Below are positions 33,319 through 44,882 of a DNA stretch of 64,000 bases, one piece after another. Made by a program: the position numbers and the translations under genes. Under the pieces are notes generated by a model that did no database searches, had not been told where the DNA came from, and was given only the letters and a program-made list of their open reading frames with translations. Each line of letters starts with the position of its first letter. Position 1 is the stretch's first letter. Origin of the DNA: Phaseolus vulgaris. Taxonomy: Eukaryota; Streptophyta; Magnoliopsida; Fabales; Fabaceae. The stretch is taken from NCBI RefSeq assembly GCF_000499845.2, contig NC_023755.2, positions 6,888,847 through 6,952,846 on the forward strand, in the 5' to 3' direction.

Positions 33319-34181
33319 GGTTTCAAATGATAAAAATAAACCAAATAGACCCACATTTGTAAGGGGACCAAACCTTGTTGCTTGAATTCATGTCCATGCA
33401 GGGAATCTAGAAGAATATGAGGAACTGAGTCATCTGATCAGGTTCTTGGAAGGAAAATATTAACATTGAAGCTGAATCAATGTTATGTATCAGTCAAAGG
33501 TTCTCAATAGTCAAAAGAGGCTTCTTGATCAAAGGCATATGATTCATTGAAGGAACATCATAAAGGATAAGACCTTCCATATCTCTATCTTTAAGTTTTT
33601 TTAAATTCATATTCATACTTAATATCTCTGGTTAAATGCTCAATTTCATCTACTTTTAATCCTATATGCTCATTCTTGATAATTCAAAATTTATTTTGCT
33701 GCTGCAGAAAAACAATCGATTGTTTCCTCAAAACAACCTATTGTTTCCTCTCTGACAGCACTGTGAAAGAGTGGATTTAATTCTTTTTTGAATTCTATCT
33801 GTTGCAGATCTCAATTATGAAAGAATCCTTAGTCAATAAAGCAGTGTTGAAAGCTGATCACGTTCTAGAGGAAGTTACAACATGTCATAAAGGAATATAT
33901 TCCAAAATCTTGGAAATTTAAGAGACTTTATGACTAGTCAAAGATCACATGTGATGACCATGTGATTTTCTGCTTTTTCTGACGTTTTCTGTGCAGGTCT
34001 TGGTCAAGTATTTTCTCTCTGAAGACTGAAACCCGTTCACATCATTGAATGCAGTTTGGTTCTGTGTTTCTTTAAATTTTGTTGCAGTTGTTCTCCCTCA
34101 CAAGAACAATCAATTGAGCCATCTCTTGCAACATCTCTTGCTCTCCTTGTGTGAGTCTTCTTTGCCCCTTTTTCTGTTGTC
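33319..34181 (+). other. Internal noncoding spacer, copy 2
   Basis: Corresponds to 2567-3361. It carries a motif pair at about 33710-33745 (AACAATCGATTGTTT and AACAACCTATTGTTT). No ORF. Confidence 0.6.
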
Positions 34182-35381
34182 ATGGAATCAACTCCTCCTA
34201 CATCAAAGAGGGTAAAAACCAGAGCTGTGAGGTCTGGAGGGAGATTAGAGGGCTGGTTTTCTGGAGACAATGAGCTCATTGAAAGGTATAGGTTTGAAAC
34301 TAGCACAAAGGTGATCAACAACCCCAAAGTTGTTTCCTTTGATTGGCTAAAGAGCAAAAAGCTAGACAATGTGAGGAAATTGCTCAAGGACCAATCACTA
34401 AGAAGGTTCTTGGAGATGAAGGGAAACATATACCCTGATTTGATTCGGGTATTCTACACCAATCTCAAGTTTGAGGAAAACAACCTTGTTTCTCATGTGA
34501 AGGGAGTTGACATGAAGATCACTCATGATGTGTGGACTGCTGTTGCTGGTCTGAAATATGTTGGTCTAAGAATCAACAAGGAAAATCTTGGAGTAGTGGA
34601 GGATTTTAACAAAGTCCAATACTACAAGAGTTGCTTGAAGAATCAAAATGCCCAAGTGAGAACTTGTTCGGTTGGAGGCTTAAAGCTAGATGAAAGGGTG
34701 TTTGCTCTTATTGTAACTTGGATTCTTACTCCAAGGGGGAGCAACCATTCTGTCCTAACAGAAGAAGACCTTGTATACATCTACTGCATCATGAAGAAGA
34801 TCAAAATCAACTGGATCCACATCATTAAAGAACACATGCAAAAAACCATGAGGTTAAGTGATTATCACTATCCCTATGCTGTTTAAATCTCTAAATTCTT
34901 GCTCTATTTTGAAGTGAATCTTGAAGATGAGTCATGTGAGTTGGTTAAGTCAACACAAGAGATGAACAATGGCTCTCTTAACAAGATGGGATTCACCAAA
35001 ATAAATGGAAAATGGGTGAGCAAAGAAGGAGATCATGGTGCTTCATCAAGTGCTACAACTGCTGATTTTGATGAAGAAGATCAAGCTGTTGACATGGATT
35101 TTCACCATAAAGAACAACCTGAAACCAATCTAGGTGCTGGAACCAGGGCAAGAAATCAAGGAGATGAAATGCCATCCATGTCTTCTTTTGAAAGATACAT
35201 GGTAAATAGGCTTGATGGTTTTGCCGAGAATCAAAGGAATCTTCATGATTTGTGTGTAAGCAACTTCCAGAGTATATATAACAGATTCAACAACATGGAT
35301 ACACGGTTTATGACCTTGGATGAACAGATAGAAGCTGTTCAGAATCAGATTTTTAAACTCCAGTATGGCAAGGATGATTAA
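34182..35381 (+). pseudogene. ORF2 of the gag+ORF2 element, copy 2 (one stop)
   Basis: Same 400-residue protein as 3362-4564, in a single frame with one TAA at 34884-34886 (copy 1 has TTG there). The conserved core (YPDLIRVFYTNLKFE, TCSVGGLKLDERVFALIVTW) and the coiled-coil tail are kept, while the acidic linker around residues 285-325 varies most. The lack of indels that shift the frame contrasts with the gag of the same element. Confidence 0.8.
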
Positions 35382-35777
35382 AGGAAAAACAACCGGTTGA
35401 ATTCACGAAAGAACCGATTGTTTTTGGTCTTGTATCAGTTTAAGTGCTTTTGTTCTCTATTTTTGTATAATCTGGAACAATTATCTTTTTATCTCTTCTT
35501 TTTGTCTATTTGTGAAGACAAATAGGGGGAGATTTTATGTTGTGTTGTCTTTCATTATCTTTTATTATTTCTACAAACTCTATGTTATGTATGAGTTTTT
35601 AAGTAAGCCTTATTTCTGCTGGTTTTAATGTTGCTGATATACTGTTTCTGTTTTTGCTCTAACCTTCTATCAGAGATATTGTGCTTTTCTTAAAATTTTT
35701 CTTGCAGGAACTTCTTCAGATTCAATCAAATCCAACACAAGCAACCAGGGATTTGTCTTCATCAAATAGGGGGAGAT
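35382..35777 (+). promoter_or_regulatory. 3' noncoding region with two polypurine tracts, copy 2
   Basis: AATAGGGGGAGATT occurs at about 35520-35534 and again at 35766-35778 next to the 3' LTR. The motif pair CAACCGGTTG / GAACCGATTGTT directly follows the ORF2 stop, as in copy 1. Confidence 0.75.
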
Positions 35778-36881
35778 TGTTGAATCAAGTGTGTTCAAGC
35801 TTTGAAGAATCCAAACCCTTTGAAGTTTGATGGAAGGCTGGATGTGCTTGATGTTGCTGAGGTGTTTTAGAATAGGATCTGGGGTAGATTATCTGTGTAA
35901 ATCCACTATTGATTGAATCCAAAGCTTAAGCATTCTTAAACCTTTTAATTGAAAGTGTTTTTCAAACTAAGTGAAAAACAACATGTTGTTTTGTCGAAAC
36001 AACCGATTGTTTTATACTTAGGTGTTTTTAGAAAGGTTGAAAACTGCTTTTGATGGTTGACTTGCTGTCAAACCAAAACAACCGATTGATTTGAGTATTC
36101 AACCGATTGTTTGTTTTGGGACCATAACAGAAAATTGTTTTGTGCTTTGACTAAGCTTTAAATGATTTTATAACTGAATACGCTCCAGTTTTAAATGCTT
36201 TGACCAGTCTTTGAAAGCAATAAATAGTTTGTTCAGATTATGTAACAAACAAGAACTGAGATTTAATCAAAGAAAAACAGATTTGAGTTTTTCACAAATT
36301 TTGCTTTTGAAGAGTTGAAGTTTGCTTTGAGATTGCTTTGATCAAGAGAGTGTGGAATAGAATTTTCATCTTGTATTGATTTCAGATCTTTCTATAACAA
36401 GTGTAATCCTTTTGTACTTTGAGAAAACTTTGTGTGTGAAGCTAAGAAGTGTTGTGTGCTCTTGAGGTTGTTAAGATCAACATTCTTAGTAGTGTTTGTG
36501 TTGAGCTAAAGGAAGTGTGTGTCTTGAGGGATCAAGGTCACTTCTTTGGTGGTGTTGTAAGTAATCTAGGGTTGATTGCTTAGTGGATTTCCCAGTGGTT
36601 TCTGGGAAGACTGGATGTAGCTCTTGGTTTAAGAGTGAACCAGTATAAACCTCTGTGTACAATCCCTCTATCCCTTGAACTCTTTAATTTCAGTTTATAT
36701 TTGTGAACTGGTATAAACAACCGGTTGTTTTTCTGGTGTTGTGCTAAATTGCTTTGTGTTTTTGGCAAACTGAATTCTGAATCAAGTTTTCTTAAAGGAA
36801 TTTCATTCTAGACTAAAAAGTTTGCGAAAACCCTCTTTAAACCATTCACCCCCCTCTAGTTTAAAGCCATACATTCTAACA
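35778..36881 (+). repeat. 3' LTR of element copy 2
   Basis: TGTTGAATC ... TCTAACA, 1104 bp. Very similar to 30490-31615; the main difference is the missing motif unit at about 36717. Confidence 0.95.
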
Positions 36882-36886
36882 ATTTG

Positions 36887-39800
36887 AACATGATGTTGCC
36901 GCAATTGAAGAGGCTAATGACATTTCAACAATGACACTAAGGTTATTGTCTAGTTCCCTATGAGCGCATAAGCAGTGGATGAATGACAATAAGACTGGAA
37001 AACCAATTGAACAAGCTTTACAAGCACAAACCTCATTTGTAGCTCCTATCATAAACACGGTAGTTCATAAGGCAAAGGACGGGGACATGGTGGTAGCTAT
37101 TCCAACAAAGGTCGTGGTGGCCAGAATCATAGAGGCGCTGAGCAAAATAACATTGGTTCCAATCACAATCGAAGTTCAAATAACTCTTGGCGCGGAGGAC
37201 GTGGTCGTGGAGGACGAGGAGGCATGAATAATAAATTAAATGTAGAGTGTTATAACTGCCATAAATGCGACCATTATGGAAATGAGTGGATATCAAAATG
37301 TGATAATCATACTGCCAATTATGCTCAAGAAGATAGTAATCACTAACAAGATGAAGAGGATCATGCAGTACTAATGGCAACCACATCAAATAAAACTCCA
37401 AACAATCAGACTTGGTATTTGGATACATGTTGCACAAATCAGATGTGTGGTCAGAAGGAGTTGTTTGCATATTTGGATGACTCATTTCGCACAAAAGTGA
37501 AATTCGGTGATGGTAGGTTTGTTCCGGTGACTGGAAAAGGGCGAATTCTTATCACATTGAAGAACAGTGATCACAAGTACATCTGTGATGTTTTCTATGT
37601 ACCTGATATGAAAATTAATATGTTGAGTAGGGGACAACTGACCGAAAAGGGTTACATGATGCACATAGTTGAAAATCAATTCTCAATTTTTGATAAAAAA
37701 TTGTAGTTTGATTCTTAAAACCTCTTTATCAAAAAACTGCATGTTTCCAGTAGATTTTCATATGGGTGATTTCAAGTGCTTGAATGCAATAGTGAATAAT
37801 GAAACATGGTTGTGGCATTTACGCTTTGGGCACTTAAATTTTCAGAGTTTGGAAAATCTCTCCAAATGAAATTTTGTGAATGGTTTACCCCATATTCATC
37901 ACCCTGATCAATTGTGTGAGGCTTGCATTTTTTGAAAGAATCACAAGATACCTTTTGTTAAGGAGCCTTGGCGTGCAAAATTTCCTTTGGAACTTGTTCA
38001 TACAGATGTTTGTGGTCCGATGAACATATCATCAATTATAGGTAATAAGTATTTTTTAACCTTTATTGATGATTTCTCAAGGAAAACCTGGATTTATCTA
38101 TTGAAAAGCAAGGATGAGGTATTCCACTACTTTAAAATATTTAAAGCATTTGTTGAAAGACAGAGTGACAGACTAATTAAGATGGTGCGTAGTGATGGAG
38201 GGGGTGAGTACAAGTCTAATGAGTTCAAGAGGCACTGTGAAGAACTTGGGTTGTAGCATAACATAACATGTCCCTACACACCTCAACGCAACGGAGTTGC
38301 CAAGAGAAAGAATAAAACAATCATGGACATGGCGAGGAGCATGCTTAAAGCGAAAGGTATGCCAAATTATTTTTGGACTGAGGCCATAACATGTGCGGTA
38401 TATTTGATAAACATATCACCTACTCGGAGTGTTCCTAACACAACTCCGATTGAGGCATGGAGCGGATTCAAACCCAATGTAAACACTTGAAGGTATTTGG
38501 GTCAATTACTTATGCTCATGTCCCCAAGGCAGCAAGATCGAAGTTGGATGATAAGGGAGTGAAGACCATTTTAATTAGATATAAGCATGGGGGATACAAA
38601 CTCTACAATCCAATGACAAAGAAGGTGATTGTCAGTCATGATGTTACATTTTTCGAAGATGAGGAATGACAATGGAATGCAGTAGTTGAAATGGATTCGA
38701 AAAAACGATATATTTACTTTTTGAATGATGACGCGGAAGATGGAGTCACTCTTGAAGCACCTGCAGTTCAACCTAAAATTGCAACTCCAATTGCAACTAT
38801 GATGGAGCAACGAAGAAGGCAGCAACAACAAACTGTACACCTTCAAGATTGCGAAGTAAATCTTGATGATGAAGTTGATGACAATGGAGAATTGGTTCAC
38901 TTTGCTTTTCTTGCAGATTCAGAACCCGTGAGACTTGCAGATGCCATTCAACACCCCAAATGGCAAGAGGCTGTGAATGAAGAATTGATGGCGATTGAGA
39001 AAAAAAATACATGGCAGCTCACTGATCTTCCAAAAGGACCCAAAGCAATTCATGTGAAGTGGGTGTACAAGATTAAAGTGAAAGCAAATGCTGAGATTGA
39101 TAGATACAAGGCAAGGTTGGTGGCAAAGGGATTCGAGCAAAGAGAAGGCTATGATTACGAAGAAATATTTTTTCCTGTAGCTCAAATGAAAACAGTGAGA
39201 TTAATCATTGCTTTAGCTGCACAAAGGCAATGGAAAATTCACCAAATGGACGTCAAGTTTGCGTTTCTAAATGGCCCACTTGATGAAGAAGTTTATGTAA
39301 GTAGCCGTCGGGTTTCATACAATCTGGCAAAGAGGAGAAGGTGTATAGACTAACTAAGGCTTTATATGGTCTTAAACAGGCACCAAAAGCTTGGAACAAA
39401 GCCACTGGATTCAAAAAATGTGCATCAGATCATGGTCTTTGATGGAAGAGGGTCAAGCACAAACTCACATAAAAAGACAAGAGCCAAGACATGAGCATCC
39501 AAAGCCAAACCAAGAGCGTCTAGGCCAAAGGGAGGAGCGTCTAAGCCAAGCGAATCCATGAAGATTTGTATATGCTACATGAAGGCCCATTAAGGGTAGC
39601 TTGGTATTAGTTGTGGTGTAAATAGCATAAACTTGATTCCATGAGACTTGACCTAGATTTGCTAAAGATTTGGTCACGTTCTAGAAGGATTCCCCACTAG
39701 GCCGGCCATGTGCCATGTGATGTAATTTGCATTTCATTTTGTTTAGCATTAGGGTTGCATTATGGTCCTCCTTAGCCTATAAAAGGAGGAGCCAACACCT

Positions 39801-41063
39801 TGTATTTGGAAGACTATTTTGAGTAATGAAATGCTGCCCAAGTGCCATTCAAATTGCTCCCTTGCCAAATTCTCTCTAGAATTAGGTTTTTAGTCTTCAA
39901 CCTTCACCCTCAATTGGAGATGGCCGAACCACTCCAACCCTCACTACTCCTCATGCACCTTCAAGGCACCCATACTTCCTAGGAAGGCCTTGTTCCACTC
40001 TCCTCCACTAAGCTTCCGCAACCATCATCATCAAAATCAAAGAAGAGCTCATAGGAATGCCATCAATCTTTATGTAAAGACTAATGATTATGGAGATTTG
40101 CTAATTTTATGTTTTTATGTTTTTATGTTGATGATGTGATTTTTACAGGAAGTAATCTCAAAATGATTGGTGACTTCAAGCATATCATGATGAAGGAATT
40201 TGAGATGATTGATCTCAGTCTTATGTCCTTGTTTTGGGCATTGAAGTCATATAAGGAGACAATGGAATCTTCATTCGTCAAAGGAAATTTGTTGCTGAGT
40301 TTTTAAAGAAATTTAAGATGGAGGATTCAAACCCAGTTAAGACACCAATTGAAATTGGAATTAAGCTTACGAAGGAAGGGGATGGACGAACTGTAGATGC
40401 AACATACTTTAAGCAGATTGTTGGAAGCCTTAGATATCTCACGTGTACTAGACCCGACATATGCTATGCTGTGAGATTGGTCAGTCGATACATGAAGTCA
40501 CCTCGACAAGTTCATTTACAAGTTGTTAAGAGAATTATGCGCTACATCAAAGGTACTACAACTTTTGGTTTATTTTACTCTTCATCTAAGAAAATTGAGA
40601 TTGTCAGATACTCAGACAGTGATTGGGGTGGAGATTCAGACGAGAGGAAAAACACTAGTGGTAATTATTTTATGATCGGAAAGACTGTTTGCTTGTGGTC
40701 ATCAAAGAAACAGTCAATTGTTGCATTATCTACTTGTGAAGCTGAGTATGTAGCAACAACAAGTGCTTGTCAATCAGTTTGACTTAGCAATATCATAACT
40801 CAAATTGGTTTCAATCTAGATGTTCCAATTAAGATTTTTGTTGACAATGTCTTTGCAATTAATCTTGAAAAGAATCCGGTTTTTCATCAAACAAGTAAAC
40901 ACATTGATATTCGATATCACTTCCTGCGAGACCAAGTTGGGAAGAACATGATCAAATTGGAATACTGTAGATCAGAAAATCAGATTGCAGATATTCTCAC
41001 TAAGTCATTGATGATCGATGCTTACATCAAGTTAAGAGATCTGTTGGGCATGAAGGTTGATCC
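36887..41063 (+). pseudogene. Copia gag-pol, main part
   Basis: After the nested element, gag resumes (AAIEEANDISTMTL), with a Gly/Arg-rich stretch (about 37070-37230) and a degenerate knuckle (CYNCHKCDHYGNE-Trp). The protease has DTCC for the usual DTG(C/S) at 37422-37433. Integrase spans 37800-38480 (WHLRFGHLN, HTDVCGP, SDGGGEY), with Lys at 38302-38304 where the third catalytic Glu belongs (NGVAKRKN). RT starts near 38930 ([24 protein letters not shown]) and is interrupted by the solo LTR; YVDD follows at 40124-40135. RNase H (40600-41000) has SDSDWGGD and CEAEYVA. At least eight stops or frameshifts. Nonfunctional. Confidence 0.92.
39440..40065 (+). mobile_element. Solo LTR, 626 bp, inside the RT region
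   Basis: Begins TGATGG and ends CCATCA (perfect 6-bp inverted ends). It has a TATA box (CCTATAAAAGGAGG, about 39776) followed by a typical LTR leader. Flanks are GTCTT and ATCTT, a 5-bp duplication with one mismatch. The RT frame continues across it (DHGL then YVKTND). Confidence 0.8.
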
Positions 41064-42204
41064 TGCCGGTTGACTTAGCACAAGAGCGTTGCCTCGTCAC
41101 GGTCTTCCTCACCAGCTTGACTCCACGTGCCCTCCAAGTCCGCACCACAGATAGCCTTTCTGAGAACCTGAAAAACACACGATGGCGCCTCTGCGGCCGG
41201 TGGCGCTCCGACGCTCAAGTCAGTGACAGGAACACCCAAAAAACTGAGAGAAAATATGCTTTGTAGGACCGTACTGAAAAGCACACAACCCTAGCAGAAT
41301 GAGCCGTAGTGAAAATGTACCTCTGCAAATTCTGTTAAGGTTACCTTTATAGCTAGGTTTCTTCTCTCTCCAGGCCGTTATGCTTTTGGACGCGTGGCTC
41401 GCATCCAGCCCTGCACGTGTCGCCATCTGGGCTGGGATAGCAGGTAACACCCAGCCCTACACGTGTCATCATCTGAGCCAAGGTAACTCGAGCGTCATTT
41501 CCCTATTGCACCCAGCCCTACACGTGTCATCATCTGGGTTGGAGTAACTGGTAACATCCAACCCTACACGCGTCGTCATCTGGACTGGGGCAACTTGAAC
41601 GTTATTCATGTGAAGTAACCAGTCGCGCGGCTAAGTCCTTTATTCGAGGGGCGAGCTAGCGCGCGACATGCTCTAGAACACCACCTGACAAGGTGAGTAT
41701 CGTGTGCAGCAAAGTGCACCATCTCTGTGATATCGCTTATCCTAATGGCACCATCCCTACCGCTGCGCCATGCATGTTCTGGCTGAGGAAACATCGCCAT
41801 CAACGAATGTCCACTCTGGGAATCCCGTTGCTGATAGGCGAGCTGTCCCCTCAACCCAAACACCCTTCACGCCCCATGCTGGCGCAACAATCACCTCACT
41901 GGAGTTGTACACTTGAACTTACACCTCTGGGCCTTCATCTGCCTCAATCTGGGCTTGTCGGGAGATCTAGCGACGTGCTTCCTACGACGATGTCAAGCTA
42001 CATGATCGCCAATCGCCAAATACGTCAATGACAAGCCAACCCGGCGACAACCGGCCATGTTCATCGCAGAACGCCAGTTCCAAGAACCGGCGACCACGCT
42101 CATCTCTGAACCATCCATCTTTTCTAGCCTACATATTCCACTGAGCACGCCCCACCCGAGCACGTGCAAGACACGTCATCACACCCGATGACCTAGTCGG
42201 TACA
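41064..42204 (-). mobile_element. GC-rich insert, probably a solo LTR on the minus strand
   Basis: Much more GC-rich than its surroundings. On the minus strand it reads like an LTR: TGTACCG start, a TATA-like GCTATAAAGG (about 41350), a TTGAGCGTCGGAG block (about 41220) and an ACCGGCA end. Flanks carry an imperfect direct repeat, aaggttgatcct (41053-41064) and aaggttgttcct (42205-42216), longer than an LTR duplication should be. The class is therefore uncertain; a Mutator-like insert is the alternative. Confidence 0.5.
41402..41600. repeat. Four tandem units of 46-60 bp
   Basis: The word CCAGCCCTACACGTGTCATC or a close variant starts near 41405, 41453, 41512 and 41560, each followed by ATCTGGGCTGG-like sequence. 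Each unit contains an ACGTGT or ACGCGT core. Confidence 0.75.
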
Positions 42205-42238
42205 AAGGTTGTTCCTCCAAATCAGACTTAAGGGAGGA

Positions 42239-42520
42239 TGCTGGTTATTAATTCAGATTTTATTAGCATTAAATGTTGGTTATTAATTCAGATTTTATTA
42301 CCCTTAAATTATTTATCGTTAGTATTGCATTAATGGTCAGTTTACCGACAGTTAGTATTTCTATTTTATAGCTTCTAGTTTTTGTAATTTTATTATATAT
42401 ATTATTGAAGTAAATCAAAATGAATGAATCAATTCAGTAGTTTTGCAATTTCGTGCAATTACGTTCAATCAGTTTTTACCACCTTTTGCCTTCTATTATT
42501 TCCTTCAATTAGTTTCTACA
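42239..42520 (+). repeat. 3' LTR of the Copia element
   Basis: TGCTGGTTATT ... TTTCTACA, 282 bp, directly after the polypurine tract AAGGGAGGA (about 42230). Confidence 0.92.
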
Positions 42521-42525
42521 TCTTT

Positions 42526-43429
42526 ACCTTCCAATATTCATTTTTGATCTTTTTAAAAATCATTTAAACCTCTTAGAGTTTAGGTTTTGTTAATTGTTTG
42601 GAGGCTAATTACTCTTTTCACGAATTTGGTTTGATCCTTCCTTTTTTTTTTCTTTGTTACTTTTATGGATTATATTATTGATAACACTTTAAAGTGTAAA
42701 GCTATTTAAAATGTTAAATTTTTTAGTAATACTCAAACAAATTTACAAATGTTTTCATTATACTATTAAAAGAGTTGAGTTATTTTACAAAATAAAAACA
42801 TTTTAATATAATATAAACTTAATTTAAAAAGACAATAAAAAATCAAATTAAAATATACCAAATTTTTAATGTTTTAACATCATTCTCTTATTTTCTCCTT
42901 TATTTAGTAATCACTAAACATTCTTATTGTCACACAAATGAAAGAACATACACAGAAAAATCAGTGATATGGACTTCTTTTTAATAGTTTATAAGTCTAG
43001 TAATAAAAAATGAGTATCTAGACAAATTTAAAATTTGAAATTGAGAAAAAAAAAAATTTACAATTTTACAAAATCTAGTTTTATATAATAAGTATCTAGA
43101 CAATAGTGATAAAAAATTTAAGTATATAATGATATGATAATTAGAAAAAAAAAGTAGTTTTTAATTTTATTATTTTTATTAACAAAAATTAATGTCTAAA
43201 ATAAATTAAAAGTGACTAAAATATTATTTTTAATTAAATCTTAACAATTTTATTACATTAAAATATATATAATTTAATTATTTTTATGAATAATTAATTA
43301 AAAAACTACACAATTTAAAAAATATATTTATTTTCTTTATATAATAGTATAGATAATGGTATAGATGATTATTTTCTTTATATATTTTTCAGCATTACAA
43401 TTATATCCTTACTTAACCCGACCCGACCC
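42526..43429. other. LINE tail and AT-rich spacer
   Basis: The first ~130 bp continue the LINE end split at 29721. From about 42660 the DNA is very AT-rich with long A and T runs, no ORF and no recognisable repeat ends. Confidence 0.5.
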
Positions 43430-44882
43430 ATGAACAGAGTTAGGGTAAATACAGAAAATAGTTTTTATCGCCGCCGACGGTTTCATTTTGAACAATCATC
43501 TTCTGCCCAAAGTCGACGCCTTTGAGAGAATTCTTCAATATGAGATCTAAGGTTAAACGTATTTCCTTTCATCATGTTTATTTTACTGTAAAATGGTCTA
43601 TGATATTCGCAGCTTTTTGTTGTATTTGATTTGAAGGAATTCGACTGTTTGATTGTAGAAATTGAAAAGGGGATATTGTTTGTTGGTTTTGGTTTTTCGC
43701 AAGTGCCTTCTTGGGTAGTGGTGGTAGCTGATTTTCTGACCACCGCCACCACGAGGCGTTGGCGATGCGGATTTTCCATTTGTTATCTCTCTCTGTCACC
43801 ACTGCCACCGACCGCCGCCACTGACCGCCGCCACCGACCGCCGCCACCACCGACTGCCGCCGCCGTCGATTATTATTATTTGAATCTTTAGACATAATAT
43901 AATTTTAGTTTTGACTGTCTATTTCATTATATATATTATATTATATTCTTTCGACCACAATGCTTTCGTTGCGGTGCGTTACTTTATAACTCTATAAAGG
44001 ATTTTTGTGGTCTCTATTCGATATCGATGTAGATTTGAATCAGACTTATCTCTTGAGGTAAAACAACATAAATGCTTTTTACCTTTTTAGTCCTTTATTT
44101 TTCAAAGCTGGTCTGATTCAGTTTATATATGATTTTTTTATCGGAAATTGTCTGAATTTTATATAACTATTTGTATCTTATTTCCCCAAACCAGACAGTG
44201 GGCTTGTGTATCCAGGCAGCTGTCTTACTAGGTGGTTCACTGGAGATTAATGTTACAAATATTACAGGTAAGCATTTTCATTGACTTCAGAAATAAATTC
44301 ATTATTGATTAAGGCAGTTGGTCACTTGCTTTCATAAAACTTGAAAATCCCAACTAATGCTTGAATTTTATTCGTCAATTTGATGCTAACTAGTTTTGTT
44401 TCTTACAATTGTGCATGTATTATTTATATGGATTCATTCGTTGTTTGTTACTTGTAAATTGAGATCGTTGTGTGGAGACATTACTTGTAATTGTTTTGCG
44501 TTGCCCTTTTGTATCAGTGAACGAAAGAGCGCATGAGGTGGAAGCGCCGAGAGATGAGTAGGTGCTTGAGCAGGAGTTAGATGAGTGGTTCATGACATTT
44601 TGGGTTGTTATGGCTCGAATGATCATGAGGTGTGTTGGGAGGGAGGGAGTCATATCTCACGATTCAGTTTAAGATTACTGCATTAAGACTGTTGTCATGC
44701 TGATTGTTTGTAAGGAATCTAATTATGTACTTTTTTTGTATTTCCTTACTATCTTCATGGCATTTTGGGTTGTTATTGGCCCGAATGATCATGACTCAGT
44801 TTACATTAAGACTATTAAGTTATTATGGTTTTTTTGTATACGTCCTGGTTTACTCGAATATTCAATCAAAATTCCAACCTAA
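43430..44882 (+). other. Possible remnant of an intron-rich gene
   Basis: Suggestive pieces only: a 5'-UTR-like stretch ending in ATGAGATCTAAG and a GT (43538-43551), an exon-like block at about 44194-44270 bounded by CCAG and GTAAGC (GLCIQAAVLLGGSLEINVTN), and a further block after TATCAG at about 44517 that soon stops. I do not recognise the product. 44570-44650 and 44710-44800 contain a short repeated segment (CATTTTGGGTTGTTAT). Confidence 0.3.
43741..43866. repeat. CCGCCACCGA-type minisatellite
   Basis: Repeated CCGCCACCGA/CTGCCACCGA words, about 10-13 bp per unit, in an otherwise AT-rich area. Confidence 0.7.

Larger units (their letters stand above)
30490..36881 (+). mobile_element. 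Sirevirus-like non-autonomous Copia element, copy 2 (complete, 6392 bp)
   Basis: Complete element with LTRs of 1126 and 1104 bp, perfect target duplication ATTTG (30485-30489 and 36882-36886), primer site, gag, ORF2 and two polypurine tracts. The 4.16-kb internal region has no protease, integrase, RT or RNase H. It sits in the gag gene of the Copia host element. The gene order is the same as in copy 1, so loss of pol belongs to the family and is not a private deletion. Confidence 0.95.
29722..42520 (+). mobile_element. Copia retrotransposon, complete but defective, with nested insertions
   Basis: LTRs of 282 bp each (29722-30003 and 42239-42520) and a perfect 5-bp duplication TCTTT (29717-29721 and 42521-42525). 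Gag, protease, integrase, reverse transcriptase and RNase H occur in Copia order but are broken by stops and frameshifts. Three insertions lie inside it: the gag+ORF2 element (30490-36881), a 626-bp solo LTR (39440-40065) and a GC-rich 1.1-kb segment (41064-42204). It landed in the LINE tail. Confidence 0.93.

Noticed and set aside
41606..42031. Long overlapping ORFs on both strands in the GC-rich insert
   Set aside because: Stop codons are rare in GC-rich DNA; the frames on opposite strands have no motif and the region reads as an LTR-like noncoding block.
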